Below, in pieces: positions 25,535-33,985 of a stretch of DNA of 64,000 bases. The notes beneath the pieces were generated by a model. The model had not been told where the DNA came from, did not search any database, and saw nothing but the letters and a program-made list of their open reading frames with translations. Numbering within the stretch: position 1 is the first letter of the stretch; the number at the start of each line of letters is the position of its first letter. The position numbers and the translations under genes are program-made. This DNA comes from JBBQWT01 sp038210375 (lineage in GTDB: Bacteria > Acidobacteriota > Terriglobia > Terriglobales > Acidobacteriaceae): positions 58,367 through 122,366 of the forward strand of contig JBBQWT010000008.1 in the NCBI GenBank assembly GCA_038210375.1, read 5' to 3'.

Positions 25535-26377
25535 TCAAAGCCGCAATTCCACCCGAGCCTGTTCCGCAATCGCATTCAGATCCGCAACATGCGCAATCTG
25601 TATTTGGTTCTGGGTAAGAGTAAACAACGCGAAAGCGATGCGCTCATCGGTTTCCACCAGCGCATCATCCACAATCGCGGTCAGAACGCTACCGGCCTTG
25701 CCGCGTTTCTCGATGCCATCCTTCATTTGCGGATAGCTGAACGCCAGTATCTTGGCGGCGTTGATATCGCTCTTCAGCGCCACCGCGTGAAATAGTTTAA
25801 CAACGCCGTTGGGCTTGTACCCGCAATCGATCTTCAGTGGATCTCCCTTATAGGTGTAGGTGGCCGCCGGAATGTGCTTCCACAACAGGTCGGATTGCCA
25901 TACGTGATGGTCCTGGAAAGCCTTCCGCATGCTGCCGTAGATGTTCTGGCGCTCCGCTGCTTCGCGTGAAACCCTTCCCCGCGCCGGGCTCTCCAGGTAC
26001 ATCTTCGCCAGCAGCTCAATTTCTCTTTCGGGAGATTCCCCCAGCGAGACCTTGGTCTCGGAGAGCTGCAGGGTGTTGGAGAATTTGTCGTGCAGCGTAT
26101 GTAGCAGAGCTTCCCGGTCGGTCAGATCATCGAGCCGCGACTCCAGCTCCCGTTCCAGCGCCTCCAGCATCACGACGTCGATATCAGGGTCCAGACACTT
26201 CAACCGCCGCCAGTCGGTGCTGAACTTCAGGAGCGCCACCGGCGCCCCGCCGGCTTGCTGTACACCAGCGGAATCGTTGCCGCCCAGCAGCACCACACCC
26301 AGGTTCACGAATTCGCCGTTGACCAGGTCAGGTACGTAGCGCAGCAGGAAAAACCGGTATGGGTTGGTTTCAGGCAT
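25535..26377 (-). CDS. DUF3037 family protein, partner of HipA-like kinase
   Basis: 280 residues. The start NPYRFFLLRYVPDLVNGEFVNLGVVLL is the DUF3037 hallmark, a domain of unknown function. The remainder is mixed helix and strand, without membrane segments or a recognisable catalytic signature. It starts 12 bases after the stop of the HipA-like gene, so the two form a two-gene operon. From memory such DUF3037 genes often sit beside HipA-like kinase genes in soil bacteria, which suggests that they act together; the process is unknown. Confidence 0.8.
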   Translation of the reverse strand: MPETNPYRFFLLRYVPDLVNGEFVNLGVVLLGGNDSAGVQQAGGAPVALLKFSTDWRRLKCLDPDIDVVMLEALERELESRLDDLTDREALLHTLHDKFSNTLQLSETKVSLGESPEREIELLAKMYLESPARGRVSREAAERQNIYGSMRKAFQDHHVWQSDLLWKHIPAATYTYKGDPLKIDCGYKPNGVVKLFHAVALKSDINAAKILAFSYPQMKDGIEKRGKAGSVLTAIVDDALVETDERIAFALFTLTQNQIQIAHVADLNAIAEQARVELRL

Positions 26378-26389
26378 CTTAGTGTTTGC

Positions 26390-27226
26390 TCAGGTGGTCC
26401 CCGTCGCCATGCGTACCGCCATGGTTTTCTCGTTCCATGCGGGAAAAGGCTGCCGGCTCGATTCCTTGAAAGCGCGAATCAACTCCCGCACTCGCGACCG
26501 CCGCTTCATCAGCGTGGCAACCAGTTTTTCCATGGCGTCCCAATCCCCACCGTACCATTCCGGAGCCACCGCCTGGGCGCAATTCGATACCCATTCGAGA
26601 TCGCCTTCCTCGACCCGGCTGAGCCACGGCTCGAAAGACTTCCATCCCGTCACCTTGGCATACACGCTGTTGCGCCCGAATACTCCGCGCAACGGTGAAT
26701 CCGGAAAGGTCCATTCTCCGGCATTGAAGCAATAGCCCTGGTCGATGAAGCTGGCAGTATATTTGTGTTCGTAACGTTTTTTCCAGAAGACCGCCTGGCG
26801 GCCGTTGGCGTTGCAGGTCCACTTGTCGATGACCATGATGCCGGCGAATTCGTTGAGGTTGCGCACGCGCTCCAGCGTTTCATCAGGCAGGTAATCAAAC
26901 ACCTGGCCGTCGCGGGGGTCCAGCACGTAACGCGAGCCGAACTGCAACCCCGGCCGGCAAGGCACAGAGCCGCCCATCATCTGCAGGTTGAGCTCAGGGG
27001 TCTGCCGGATCAGCCACTCACTGACTTCCACAATCTCGGTTGCCGGCACCGGCAACCCGATGCCCGCCGCCAACCGGCTGGCCAGCAGTTCGTTGGCCAG
27101 CACTTTGAGATGCTGGGGATTGTTCTGGAACTTTACGATGTAGAAATTTTCATCGCTGGCACGCATCAGGTGACCCTGCGCCCCGCCGCGCATGCGCCGC
27201 ACATGTTGAACTGCCTCAATCGACAT
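26390..27226 (-). CDS. HipA-like kinase
   Basis: 278 residues if the ATG at 27226 (MSIEAVQHVRRM) is used; a start 17 codons upstream is possible. A phosphate-binding-loop region RGGAQGHLMRASDENFYIVKF precedes the kinase core. IVIDKWTCNANGRQ-like sequence (D and N of the catalytic loop) and YTASFIDQGYCF (metal-binding Asp, in place of DFG) follow the order of HipA/PI4K-like folds. The domain stands alone without the N-terminal HipA subdomain or an adjacent HipB-type antitoxin, so it is not a standard HipBA toxin. The DUF3037 gene follows after 12 bases. Target is unknown. Confidence 0.72.
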   Translation of the reverse strand: MSIEAVQHVRRMRGGAQGHLMRASDENFYIVKFQNNPQHLKVLANELLASRLAAGIGLPVPATEIVEVSEWLIRQTPELNLQMMGGSVPCRPGLQFGSRYVLDPRDGQVFDYLPDETLERVRNLNEFAGIMVIDKWTCNANGRQAVFWKKRYEHKYTASFIDQGYCFNAGEWTFPDSPLRGVFGRNSVYAKVTGWKSFEPWLSRVEEGDLEWVSNCAQAVAPEWYGGDWDAMEKLVATLMKRRSRVRELIRAFKESSRQPFPAWNEKTMAVRMATGTT

Positions 27227-27429
27227 TCTGCCCGTAATACTACATAGCTCCGGGCGGCGGGCAACAGACGGCGGCAAGAATTCCGGATTTCGGGGTGCTG
27301 TCGCGTTGCGGGGTCAGGCTTTCCCAGTTGCTGGCCGAGGGGGCTAAAAAACGCGGGCTCCCCTCTCAGGAAGGACCCAGTCATTGCCTTGATAGCCCTG
27401 GCGGGACGCGGTCCGCCGGCGTGACAGAA

Positions 27430-28701
27430 CTATTGGGAAATTCGTCGCTGGATGCGGCGAGGGCCTGCGCCGCTGGCATCCGCAATGGCTTGCAGGAGTT
27501 GACATATCCCCGGCAAACGCAGGACCATACCCAGCAAGGCCCACCCCAGATTAATATGTTCGAAGGCACGGCCGAGGGCTTTGACGCCATTCTCATCCGG
27601 CGCTCCGTCCCTGGAATCGTAGGTCATCCGCTCCAGATCGCATAATGGGTGGTCCTCTGCGGGCACAATCTGTAACGCTCTGGGCCGCAATTTGACCAGG
27701 AAGCGTTCCAACTCCGAGCACATTCCGCACCCCTGAGCGAGATAGAGAATAGCTGGCGTCCGCATATAAGGACGCCATGATGGAAACCAGTTGCGCACAT
27801 GCTGTCGGTATTCCACAAACGGTCCGCCATAGGCTCGCTGGAGATCCTGACCCTCATCCCAGGCTGCGATTCCCGCGGCATAAAAGACCGTGCTGGCTGC
27901 GGCCATCGCCAGCCAGACGCTGTGCAGTATGGCGGCGAGCGAAAACAGCAGCATGGTCGTGGAGATCTGCATCGGATTAGCCACGTACGCGTAGGGCCCG
28001 CTCACTACCAGCCTTCGCGGTGGATCAAATGGCAGGGGTGTCCCACCGCCACGAATAACAAATTCCTGTACGGCACTCAAGCCGGGGAGGTTGATGAGGA
28101 AAAGAAGTGGCGCCCAGGCGTACATGGGACGGGCGGTAAGCAGGGCTACCGCTCCGGTACCGTCGGTTCGCCAAAATAGCGCGGAGATGAGCACAGCAAG
28201 AAAACCGCTAAAGCAAAGCATTTGCAGCACCGCGCGATCCGCCAGGCGCAACTGGTCCCGCGTCCACTTAGCCAGAAGCAACCCCGGGATCAAACATCCA
28301 AGCACTGCGCAGGCTTCTCCGAGCAACCAGTTCCTACCCAGCACTACCACCGGAAAGCCGAGGGGCATCAGAAAAAGGTCAGCCAAAACAAGAATGATGG
28401 CCACCACCCACAGCTGCGTGCGACGAAAGAGCAAAACGGTAAAAGTACCCCATGACGCTGCCCAACCGAGCCATAAATCGACTGGAACTGTCAGAAAAAC
28501 GCCACCGTGGGCGTTAAATTGCCACCAACCTATTTCGTGGGCCAAGAGATTCACAATCAGAAGTGCCGGGACATTCCAGGCACTTGCCAGCAAAGCCCCT
28601 GTAGCCTCCAATCGTGCGGGTTTTCGCCACAGCCAGATCAGGCCGCATCCCACCAGCGGCAGGTACAAGGACAACAGGCGGATTATGAAGCTGCGATCCA
28701 T
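27430..28701 (-). CDS. Membrane protein: isoprenylcysteine-methyltransferase-like domain fused to a thioredoxin-like domain
   Basis: 423 residues. Eight or so hydrophobic segments fill the first 290 residues. Around 225-310 the segment PPRRLVVSGPYAYVANPMQ and, further on, AYGGPFVEYRQHVRNWFP match the C-terminal SAM-binding half of ICMT/phospholipid methyltransferases. After residue 315 a soluble tail begins ILYLAQGCGMCSELERFL, a CxxC thioredoxin/DCC-like start. This combination is unusual. It starts next to the SRPBCC-like membrane gene (stop-start gap of 8 bases), so they form an operon. Substrate is unknown; a lipid or membrane-anchored thiol is possible (inference). Confidence 0.65.
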   Translation of the reverse strand: MDRSFIIRLLSLYLPLVGCGLIWLWRKPARLEATGALLASAWNVPALLIVNLLAHEIGWWQFNAHGGVFLTVPVDLWLGWAASWGTFTVLLFRRTQLWVVAIILVLADLFLMPLGFPVVVLGRNWLLGEACAVLGCLIPGLLLAKWTRDQLRLADRAVLQMLCFSGFLAVLISALFWRTDGTGAVALLTARPMYAWAPLLFLINLPGLSAVQEFVIRGGGTPLPFDPPRRLVVSGPYAYVANPMQISTTMLLFSLAAILHSVWLAMAAASTVFYAAGIAAWDEGQDLQRAYGGPFVEYRQHVRNWFPSWRPYMRTPAILYLAQGCGMCSELERFLVKLRPRALQIVPAEDHPLCDLERMTYDSRDGAPDENGVKALGRAFEHINLGWALLGMVLRLPGICQLLQAIADASGAGPRRIQRRISQ

Positions 28702-28709
28702 ATTGAGGG

Positions 28710-29630
28710 TTAGCGCGGAGTGGCCGCGTCCTTAATCAGTTCGACGGCTACCAGACCAGTTGCATACCGTTCCCAGGGCCGGAAGTACCAGGCAGGATCG
28801 AGCAGACGGCGGTAACGCAGGGTCCAGTGAACCTGGGTGTGTGAAGCATCAATCGCATTCCACTCAACCAGGGAATCCTCCCATTGCAGCCAGTGCGCGA
28901 CATGGCTGGTATCGGAGGCGACGTGGAAAACTAGACGTCCAGGCAAGTGCTCCACCACTTCGAGGGTGAGGTCGCCTGGTTCCCCCTCGCCCCCAGCAAA
29001 ATGTACAACCCGTTTGGCTCCGGGATAGAGACCGCTTCCCAGGGTACTCACGGGCTGGGGGAAACCCATCCGAAGATACGGCGGCAATTTGCCATCGAGA
29101 CGAGGGGCGCCGGACAGAGCGGCCTCAACCTCTTGCGAGCTTGCGGCAACGATGCGCTCCGCGCTGGCCACTTCGTCCCGCGAGAGTGAGAGCCAGGGGC
29201 TTACGCCCTCGCTGCTGATGGGGATAAACGCGAGGGCAAGCAGGCATGAAGCGATGGTGCCGCGCAGGCGGTTTTTCCTGTCTTGCCAATCTACGATGGC
29301 CGCTATACCCAGTGCGACAAAGTAAAACAATGGCGCCGCGATGATCAGGCAAAGAATTCCCTCGCCCATAAATATTCCCGCAATAGACATGAAGAGTGTC
29401 ACCGCCACAAAAGTGACGCCCACCGCACTCTTCGGCTTCGGAGCCAAGGCACAGATCACAGCGATCATCGCCGGGATTCCCATGAAGAGTGCTGAGCTCT
29501 GCTCCAAGTGGTTCCTGAGCAGAACTTGATAGCTAAAGCTCCCAGCAAGGGCGCCCGCGATTATGGTCAACAAGACGACTTTCGGTTTTTTCACGCTTAT
29601 TTCTCCCGCGCCCGCAACGGCGCCCTTCAT
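28710..29630 (-). CDS. Membrane protein with C-terminal SRPBCC-like domain
   Basis: 306 residues. Four or five membrane helices occupy about residues 18-150 (VVLLTIIAGALAGSFSYQVLL, LFMSIAGIFMGEGILCLIIA and others). The soluble C-terminal 150 residues (PGRLVFHVASDTSHVAHWLQ, then THTQVHWTLRYRRLLDP-like strands) look like the helix-grip fold used for binding hydrophobic ligands; that is a pattern judgement, not a firm match. It precedes the methyltransferase-thioredoxin fusion gene by 8 bases, suggesting one pathway at the membrane. Confidence 0.6.
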   Translation of the reverse strand: MKGAVAGAGEISVKKPKVVLLTIIAGALAGSFSYQVLLRNHLEQSSALFMGIPAMIAVICALAPKPKSAVGVTFVAVTLFMSIAGIFMGEGILCLIIAAPLFYFVALGIAAIVDWQDRKNRLRGTIASCLLALAFIPISSEGVSPWLSLSRDEVASAERIVAASSQEVEAALSGAPRLDGKLPPYLRMGFPQPVSTLGSGLYPGAKRVVHFAGGEGEPGDLTLEVVEHLPGRLVFHVASDTSHVAHWLQWEDSLVEWNAIDASHTQVHWTLRYRRLLDPAWYFRPWERYATGLVAVELIKDAATPR

Positions 29631-30168
29631 TGTCGATCATCGGGGATCAGCTGCTTCCAGTGAGAATTTCTTAACGCCCTTCTCGGAGGGCCGGAAAATC
29701 GAAAACTGAGCTCGAGGCTGATCATTCTAACCGCAATATTCAGCGCTCCATCCGGCAGTGTACGAGAGTTGCCAAAATTCCCGCCAATCGCAGGCTGATT
29801 CCAACCTGCATTGACAACAAAGGACTTATGGGGGTGGAAGATGGGGATTTAAATCCGTTCAAAGCGCTTATCCTAGACATAACCGGGCGCGAGCGCTTGC
29901 CCATGCCGCGTGGCCGCTTCGCAGTGTCGGACGTGATGTGCGGGGAGAAGCTCCAAACGCAATCCGCAAAAGCATGCTGCTGTGGGTGGACTGCGTGCCG
30001 GCGCCCTGCCAGACTGCGATTAGGTGGACAAGCTGCGCGCGAACAAGCCGGAGCCGGCTATCTGGTGTAATTCGGTGTACTGCGCGAGGGTGTGCCGCGT
30101 TCCCAGAACTGGCTCAGGGTGGCGTTCTGGTTTGGTCGGTTTCTAACCCCGTTGAATTTCAGCTTATT
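29631..30168. other. Noncoding or decayed region
   Basis: These 538 bases between the membrane protein gene and the YegP-like gene show no convincing gene. One frame (about 29945-30110) reads MLLWVDCVPAPCQ and later FPELAQGGV, faintly like a response-regulator start (ILWVDDxP), which could be a decayed receiver domain. No promoter or RNA is recognisable. Confidence 0.3.
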
Positions 30169-30507
30169 TTAAGGCGCGGTAGTGTCGTCCACCGAATCCG
30201 CCGGGGCATTTTTCTTCACTGAAGCGATGCCACCTTCCATGGCAGAGTCGGATGAGTACATCTCGCTCTTGCCGATGACTTCGCCGTTAGCGGCCTTGAG
30301 GACAAAATAGGGCTGATCACTTTTGGATTTTTTCCGCTCGTACCGGTCGTCCTCAATCGCATTTTTTTTGACCGATTCGATGCCCTGCTTGGCACTGCTT
30401 TTCTCCACATAAAGTTCACTGGTCAAAATCACTTCACCATTCGCGGCCTTGAGATTAAACATAAATTGTCCGTTACTTGCTTTCTTCAACTCATATTTTG
30501 CGGCCAT
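30169..30507 (-). CDS. YegP-like DUF1508 protein, two tandem repeats
   Basis: 112 residues from the ATG at 30507, chosen because AAGGAG sits seven bases upstream; an in-frame ATG two codons earlier would be too close to it. Two copies of the DUF1508 module follow one another: NGQFMFNLKAANGEVILTSE...GIESVKKNA and QPYFVLKAANGEVIGKSE...GIASVKKNA. The family (YegP) is small, beta-rich and cytoplasmic, with no established activity. The C-terminal tail is acidic. It lies 5' of nothing obvious in operon terms, about 110 bases from the LysM gene. Confidence 0.9.
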   Translation of the reverse strand: MAAKYELKKASNGQFMFNLKAANGEVILTSELYVEKSSAKQGIESVKKNAIEDDRYERKKSKSDQPYFVLKAANGEVIGKSEMYSSDSAMEGGIASVKKNAPADSVDDTTAP

Positions 30508-30633
30508 GCACATTCTCCTTTTGGGGTGAGGGATCTGAGCGGTCTGATCGCCGGCGTTTTCCATGACAAACCAGCGACTGAACTCGGGCAGCTTGCACCA
30601 GGGATTGGTTTTTAGATAGTTAAGATTTGAAGT

Positions 30634-30664
30634 GAAGGGCAGCCTCGCTGGCGAGGCGCCCTTC
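30634..30664 (-). terminator. Hairpin after the Kbp-like gene
   Basis: GAAGGGC-A-GCCTCGC-TG-GCGAGGC-GCCCTTC forms a long nearly perfect stem just past the stop of the minus-strand LysM gene. The T-run after it is poor, so termination is likely but not certain. Confidence 0.5.
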
Positions 30665-30677
30665 GCCAGAACTATGT

Positions 30678-31058
30678 TTAAGCGATGGGTATAGTCAGAT
30701 GCTGGCCGACCTTGATCTTGTCCGGATCATCCAGTTGGTTGGCCTGGGCAATCTTCATGTATTTGCTGGCATCGCCATAGAAGTGCTTGCTGATCTTCGA
30801 AAGGTTGTCGCCGGCTTGTACGGTGTAAGACTGCTCCACGTTTTGAGATTGAATATCGTGCTTGAGGTCGGTGTAGGTGGGATCCACGCCCTTGATCGCG
30901 TCCCAAATGCGATTCTTGCTGATCTCAGAGTTGGCGGTGGTTTTCAGATAGAGTTGATTTCCATCCAGGTTGACATTTTGCAATTGGGCGCCTTCTCGTT
31001 GAATCGCGTCGAGAACAGGCTTGTACTTTTGCTTCAATTGTTCAAACAAATCAGACAC
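30678..31058 (-). CDS. BON-LysM protein (Kbp/YgaU-like)
   Basis: 126 residues from the GTG at 31058, chosen because a perfect AAGGAGG lies five bases upstream; a longer frame to 31124 has no such site. Residues 1-70 form a BON-like domain (DLFEQLKQKYKPVLDAIQRE, NSEISKNRIWDAIKG). Residues 76-126 form a LysM domain (QSYTVQAGDNLSKISKHFYG ... IKVGQHLTIPIA). This is the layout of E. coli Kbp, a cytoplasmic potassium-binding protein; the symbol is not assigned because only the architecture is compared. There is no signal peptide. Confidence 0.88.
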   Translation of the reverse strand: MSDLFEQLKQKYKPVLDAIQREGAQLQNVNLDGNQLYLKTTANSEISKNRIWDAIKGVDPTYTDLKHDIQSQNVEQSYTVQAGDNLSKISKHFYGDASKYMKIAQANQLDDPDKIKVGQHLTIPIA

Positions 31059-31309
31059 AGGAACCTCCTTGGAGTTGCATTGGAGAATGTATTCTCCACG
31101 CCCCGGCGCGGCTTGGCTGAGCAATATTGCTCAACCATGAATCTGCCGCGGGACCGGTTGATTGTAACAAGTACAGCAGAAGTTGGTGCGCCACGCCAAA
31201 ATGACTACGACCGGGAAAGTGCGAAGCGGCGATGTCCCAGAGCAAGCGGGATGCGAATTGTAAGCCGCAGGACACAGCGTCCTTCTGGCATTGTAAACAA
31301 GAGAATGAA

Positions 31310-31387
31310 TGGGGTGGGTGATGGGAATTGAACCCACAACAGCCGGAGCCACAGTCCGGTGCTCTACCTAGTTGAGCTACACCCACC
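31310..31387 (-). tRNA. tRNA-His (GTG)
   Basis: Minus-strand cloverleaf: acceptor GTGGGTG/CACCCAC, anticodon stem CCGGA/TCCGG with loop CTGTGGC (anticodon GTG), T-arm GTGGG-TTCAATT-CCCAT. The histidine-specific extra G at position -1 (31387) pairs with discriminator C73, and CCA is encoded. Confidence 0.97.
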
Positions 31388-31535
31388 GTAATTACGGTCA
31401 AGGCGACCGTCTTCGAGATTATAACAACGTACGGCGGCGGGGGGTGGCGGCGGCCATCAATCCACGTAGGCCCCAGCGCCAGCCGGCCAGAAAAACTTTC
31501 GGCGGAAATTTCCGCAATCGTCAATTAAAATTAGA

Positions 31536-33755
31536 ATGTACAGGCAAGTCTTCTCACCCCCAACCATGCGACAGGTCATTCAGGCATTCGATACCGGTGA
31601 GCTTTCGGTGGTGGAAGTTCCTCCGCCCCAGACCCGTCCCATGGGAATACTGGTGCGCACGGCGGCCAGCTTGATTTCCGCCGGCACCGAACGCGCCACC
31701 ATCAAGTTTGCCGATAAGAATCTTCTACAGAAGGCCCGCGCTCGTCCCGACCTGGTGAAAGAAGTGTGGGGCAAGTTTCAGCGCGAAGGCCTGTTGACGA
31801 CGCTCGACACCGTACGCAGCCGCCTGGCACAGCCGTCGCCCCTGGGATACAGCTCGTCGGGCATGGTCATCGCGGTGGGCTCCGGCGCTCCGGAATTCAG
31901 CGTGGGCGATCGGGTGGCGTGCGCGGGTGCGTCATACGCCTGTCATGCGGAGGTCGTTTATATTCCGCGAAACCTTGCCGCCCGCCTTGATGACAACGTG
32001 AGCTTCGAGGAAGGCGCATTTGTGACCGTCGGCGCGGTTGCGTTACAAGGGATTCGTCAGGCCGGCGCGCAGCTCGGCCATAACGTTGCGGTGATTGGCC
32101 TGGGGTTGGTGGGCCAACTCACGGTGCAACTGCTCAAGGCCGCCGGATGCCGGGTTCTGGGGGTTGATATCGACCCCGAACGCGTGGACCAGGCGCTGGC
32201 CCTGGGTGCGGACCAGGCTTATACCAACGAGAACGCCGTCGCCGCGGGGTACGAGTTCAGCGGCGGCCACGGTTTCGACGCCGTGATAATCAGCGCCGCC
32301 AGCCAATCGAACGAGCCGCTGGAGCTGGCCGCGGAAATCGCCCGCGACCGCGGTGTCGTGGTGGCTGTCGGCGCCGTGGGGCTGGATATCCCACGCAAAA
32401 TTTTCTACGAGAAGGAACTGGAATTCCGGTTGAGCCGTTCCTACGGCCCCGGACGCTACGATCCTGAATACGAAGAGAAAGGCAACGACTACCCCTACGG
32501 ATATGTGCGCTGGACCGAGCAGCGTAACCTGCAGGCTTTCGCACAAATGATTTCGGCGGGACAAATCCGAATCCAGCCCCTGATCTCGCATCGTTTTTCA
32601 ATAGCCGAAGCCTCCCGCGCGTACGAGGTCATCTCCGGAGCCGCCGGCGAGCAGTTCACCGGAGTGTTGCTGGGCTACCCGCAGGACCTGACTGGGCAAC
32701 CGCTGCCCAGAAAAATTATTCAGGAAAAATCTGTTGGAATCGCACCCCGAGCCGGCGAAGTGCGTCTGGGGTTTCTGGGCGCGGGTAATTTTGCCACCGC
32801 AACTCTCCTGCCGGTGGTGAAGAACATTCCCGGCATAAAGCTTGTCGGAGTCGCCAGCGGCCGAGGGTTGAACGCCCGCACCGCGGCCGCCCGATATGGT
32901 TTTGATTATTGCGTAAGTGGCGCCGATGACATTCTGCAGGATCCCAACGTGAACACGGTGGTCATCGTGACCCGCCACCATCTGCACGTTCCCCAGGCGA
33001 TCGCCGCGCTCGAAGCCGGCAAGAATGTTTTCGTGGAAAAACCGCTGGCGCTGAGCGAAGACGATCTGGAGGCGGTAATCGCCGCCCGCGAGGCAGCCCT
33101 GCAGCTCGCGGCAGCCGGCGGAGTGCCCGGCCCGGCGCTCATGGTGGGCTTTAACCGGCGCTTCGCGCCTTACATGCGGGAACTCAAATCCCGGGTTGCA
33201 GAAATGCGTGAGCCTTTGCTACTGCACTACCGGGTGAATGCCGGGGCCCTCAAACCTGAGCATTGGACGCATGACCCCATCCAGGGCGGCGGTCGCCTGC
33301 TGGGAGAAGGCTGCCACTTCATTGATGCGTTGATGTTCCTGGCCGGCTCGCCGCCCAGCCGCGTTTCCTGCTCTGCCCTGCCCGATCATGGGGAGTTCTC
33401 ACGCGATAGCTTCGTAGTCACCCTTGAATTCAGCAACGGATCGCTGGGAACGGTGACCTATGCGGCCAACGGACACAAATCCATGGGCAAGGAATTGCTC
33501 GAAGTATTTGGCGGCGGCCTGGCGGCCAAGCTCGACGACTTTCGCATCCTGCGCATCGACTCGCCTAAAAAGAGCGTGCGACGGACTTCACGCCTGCGCG
33601 TGGACAAGGGTCATCGCGGCGAGTGGCAGGCATTCGCCGACCACCTCTGCGGCCGGGCGCCGGCGCCCATCACCTTTGATGAAATCATTGCTTCCACGCG
33701 CACCACCCTGGCAGCGTTGCGCAGCTTGCAATCAGGCGAGAGCGTGCAGTTATAA
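31536..33755 (+). CDS. Bi-domain oxidoreductase (zinc-alcohol-dehydrogenase-like + Gfo/Idh/MocA)
   Basis: 739 residues. Residues about 10-380 are a medium-chain dehydrogenase-like domain with the Rossmann motif VAVIGLGLVGQLTVQLLKAAG. Residues about 400-739 are a Gfo/Idh/MocA domain beginning VRLGFLGAGNFATATLLPVV and containing FVEKPLALSEDDLEAVI. Start could also be the ATG at 31566 (MRQVIQAFDTGEL), which agrees better with family members. Such fusions usually occur in surface-polysaccharide gene clusters and act on nucleotide-sugar-like substrates, but here no glycosyltransferase or sugar nucleotide gene is adjacent. It follows tRNA-His on the opposite strand and stands alone. Confidence 0.85.
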   Translation: MYRQVFSPPTMRQVIQAFDTGELSVVEVPPPQTRPMGILVRTAASLISAGTERATIKFADKNLLQKARARPDLVKEVWGKFQREGLLTTLDTVRSRLAQPSPLGYSSSGMVIAVGSGAPEFSVGDRVACAGASYACHAEVVYIPRNLAARLDDNVSFEEGAFVTVGAVALQGIRQAGAQLGHNVAVIGLGLVGQLTVQLLKAAGCRVLGVDIDPERVDQALALGADQAYTNENAVAAGYEFSGGHGFDAVIISAASQSNEPLELAAEIARDRGVVVAVGAVGLDIPRKIFYEKELEFRLSRSYGPGRYDPEYEEKGNDYPYGYVRWTEQRNLQAFAQMISAGQIRIQPLISHRFSIAEASRAYEVISGAAGEQFTGVLLGYPQDLTGQPLPRKIIQEKSVGIAPRAGEVRLGFLGAGNFATATLLPVVKNIPGIKLVGVASGRGLNARTAAARYGFDYCVSGADDILQDPNVNTVVIVTRHHLHVPQAIAALEAGKNVFVEKPLALSEDDLEAVIAAREAALQLAAAGGVPGPALMVGFNRRFAPYMRELKSRVAEMREPLLLHYRVNAGALKPEHWTHDPIQGGGRLLGEGCHFIDALMFLAGSPPSRVSCSALPDHGEFSRDSFVVTLEFSNGSLGTVTYAANGHKSMGKELLEVFGGGLAAKLDDFRILRIDSPKKSVRRTSRLRVDKGHRGEWQAFADHLCGRAPAPITFDEIIASTRTTLAALRSLQSGESVQL

Positions 33756-33788
33756 GGACGTTCTGCCTTCTTTTGCTCTTGCTTCGGG

Positions 33789-33900
33789 GCCCAAATCTCA
33801 AGCAGTTGCACAATAAGAATCTCGAGGGGCGAAAACACCCCCACTCTTGTCATCCTCGAGCGGGCTCTTGCCTATTGTTCCCGCGAAGGACCTCGCGTTT
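33789..33900. repeat. Third, diverged copy of the 25-kb tandem repeat
   Basis: AAATCTCAAGCAGTTGCA, CTTGTCATCCTCGAGCGGG and CGCGAAGGACCTCG follow each other with the same spacing as in the copies at 24965-25260. It fills most of the gap between two plus-strand oxidoreductase genes. Confidence 0.65.
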
Positions 33901-33985
33901 TTCTTTCGCTCTGGCTATCGCGCTGGCCGGAGCGATGAACCATTCCGAACCATGAGCGCACGAACACCTGTGTCATACTTCAAGT

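Noticed and set aside
26390..27226. Classical HipBA toxin-antitoxin locus
   Set aside because: No HipB-like helix-turn-helix gene is adjacent and the N-terminal HipA subdomain is absent; the partner is DUF3037.
29828..30070. Small gene of 80 codons before the YegP-like gene
   Set aside because: Cys/Arg-rich composition unlike a protein, no ribosome-binding site; at most part of a decayed receiver-domain gene in another frame.
31536..33755. Surface-polysaccharide biosynthesis cluster suggested by the bi-domain oxidoreductase
   Set aside because: No glycosyltransferase, flippase or nucleotide-sugar gene is found on either side.
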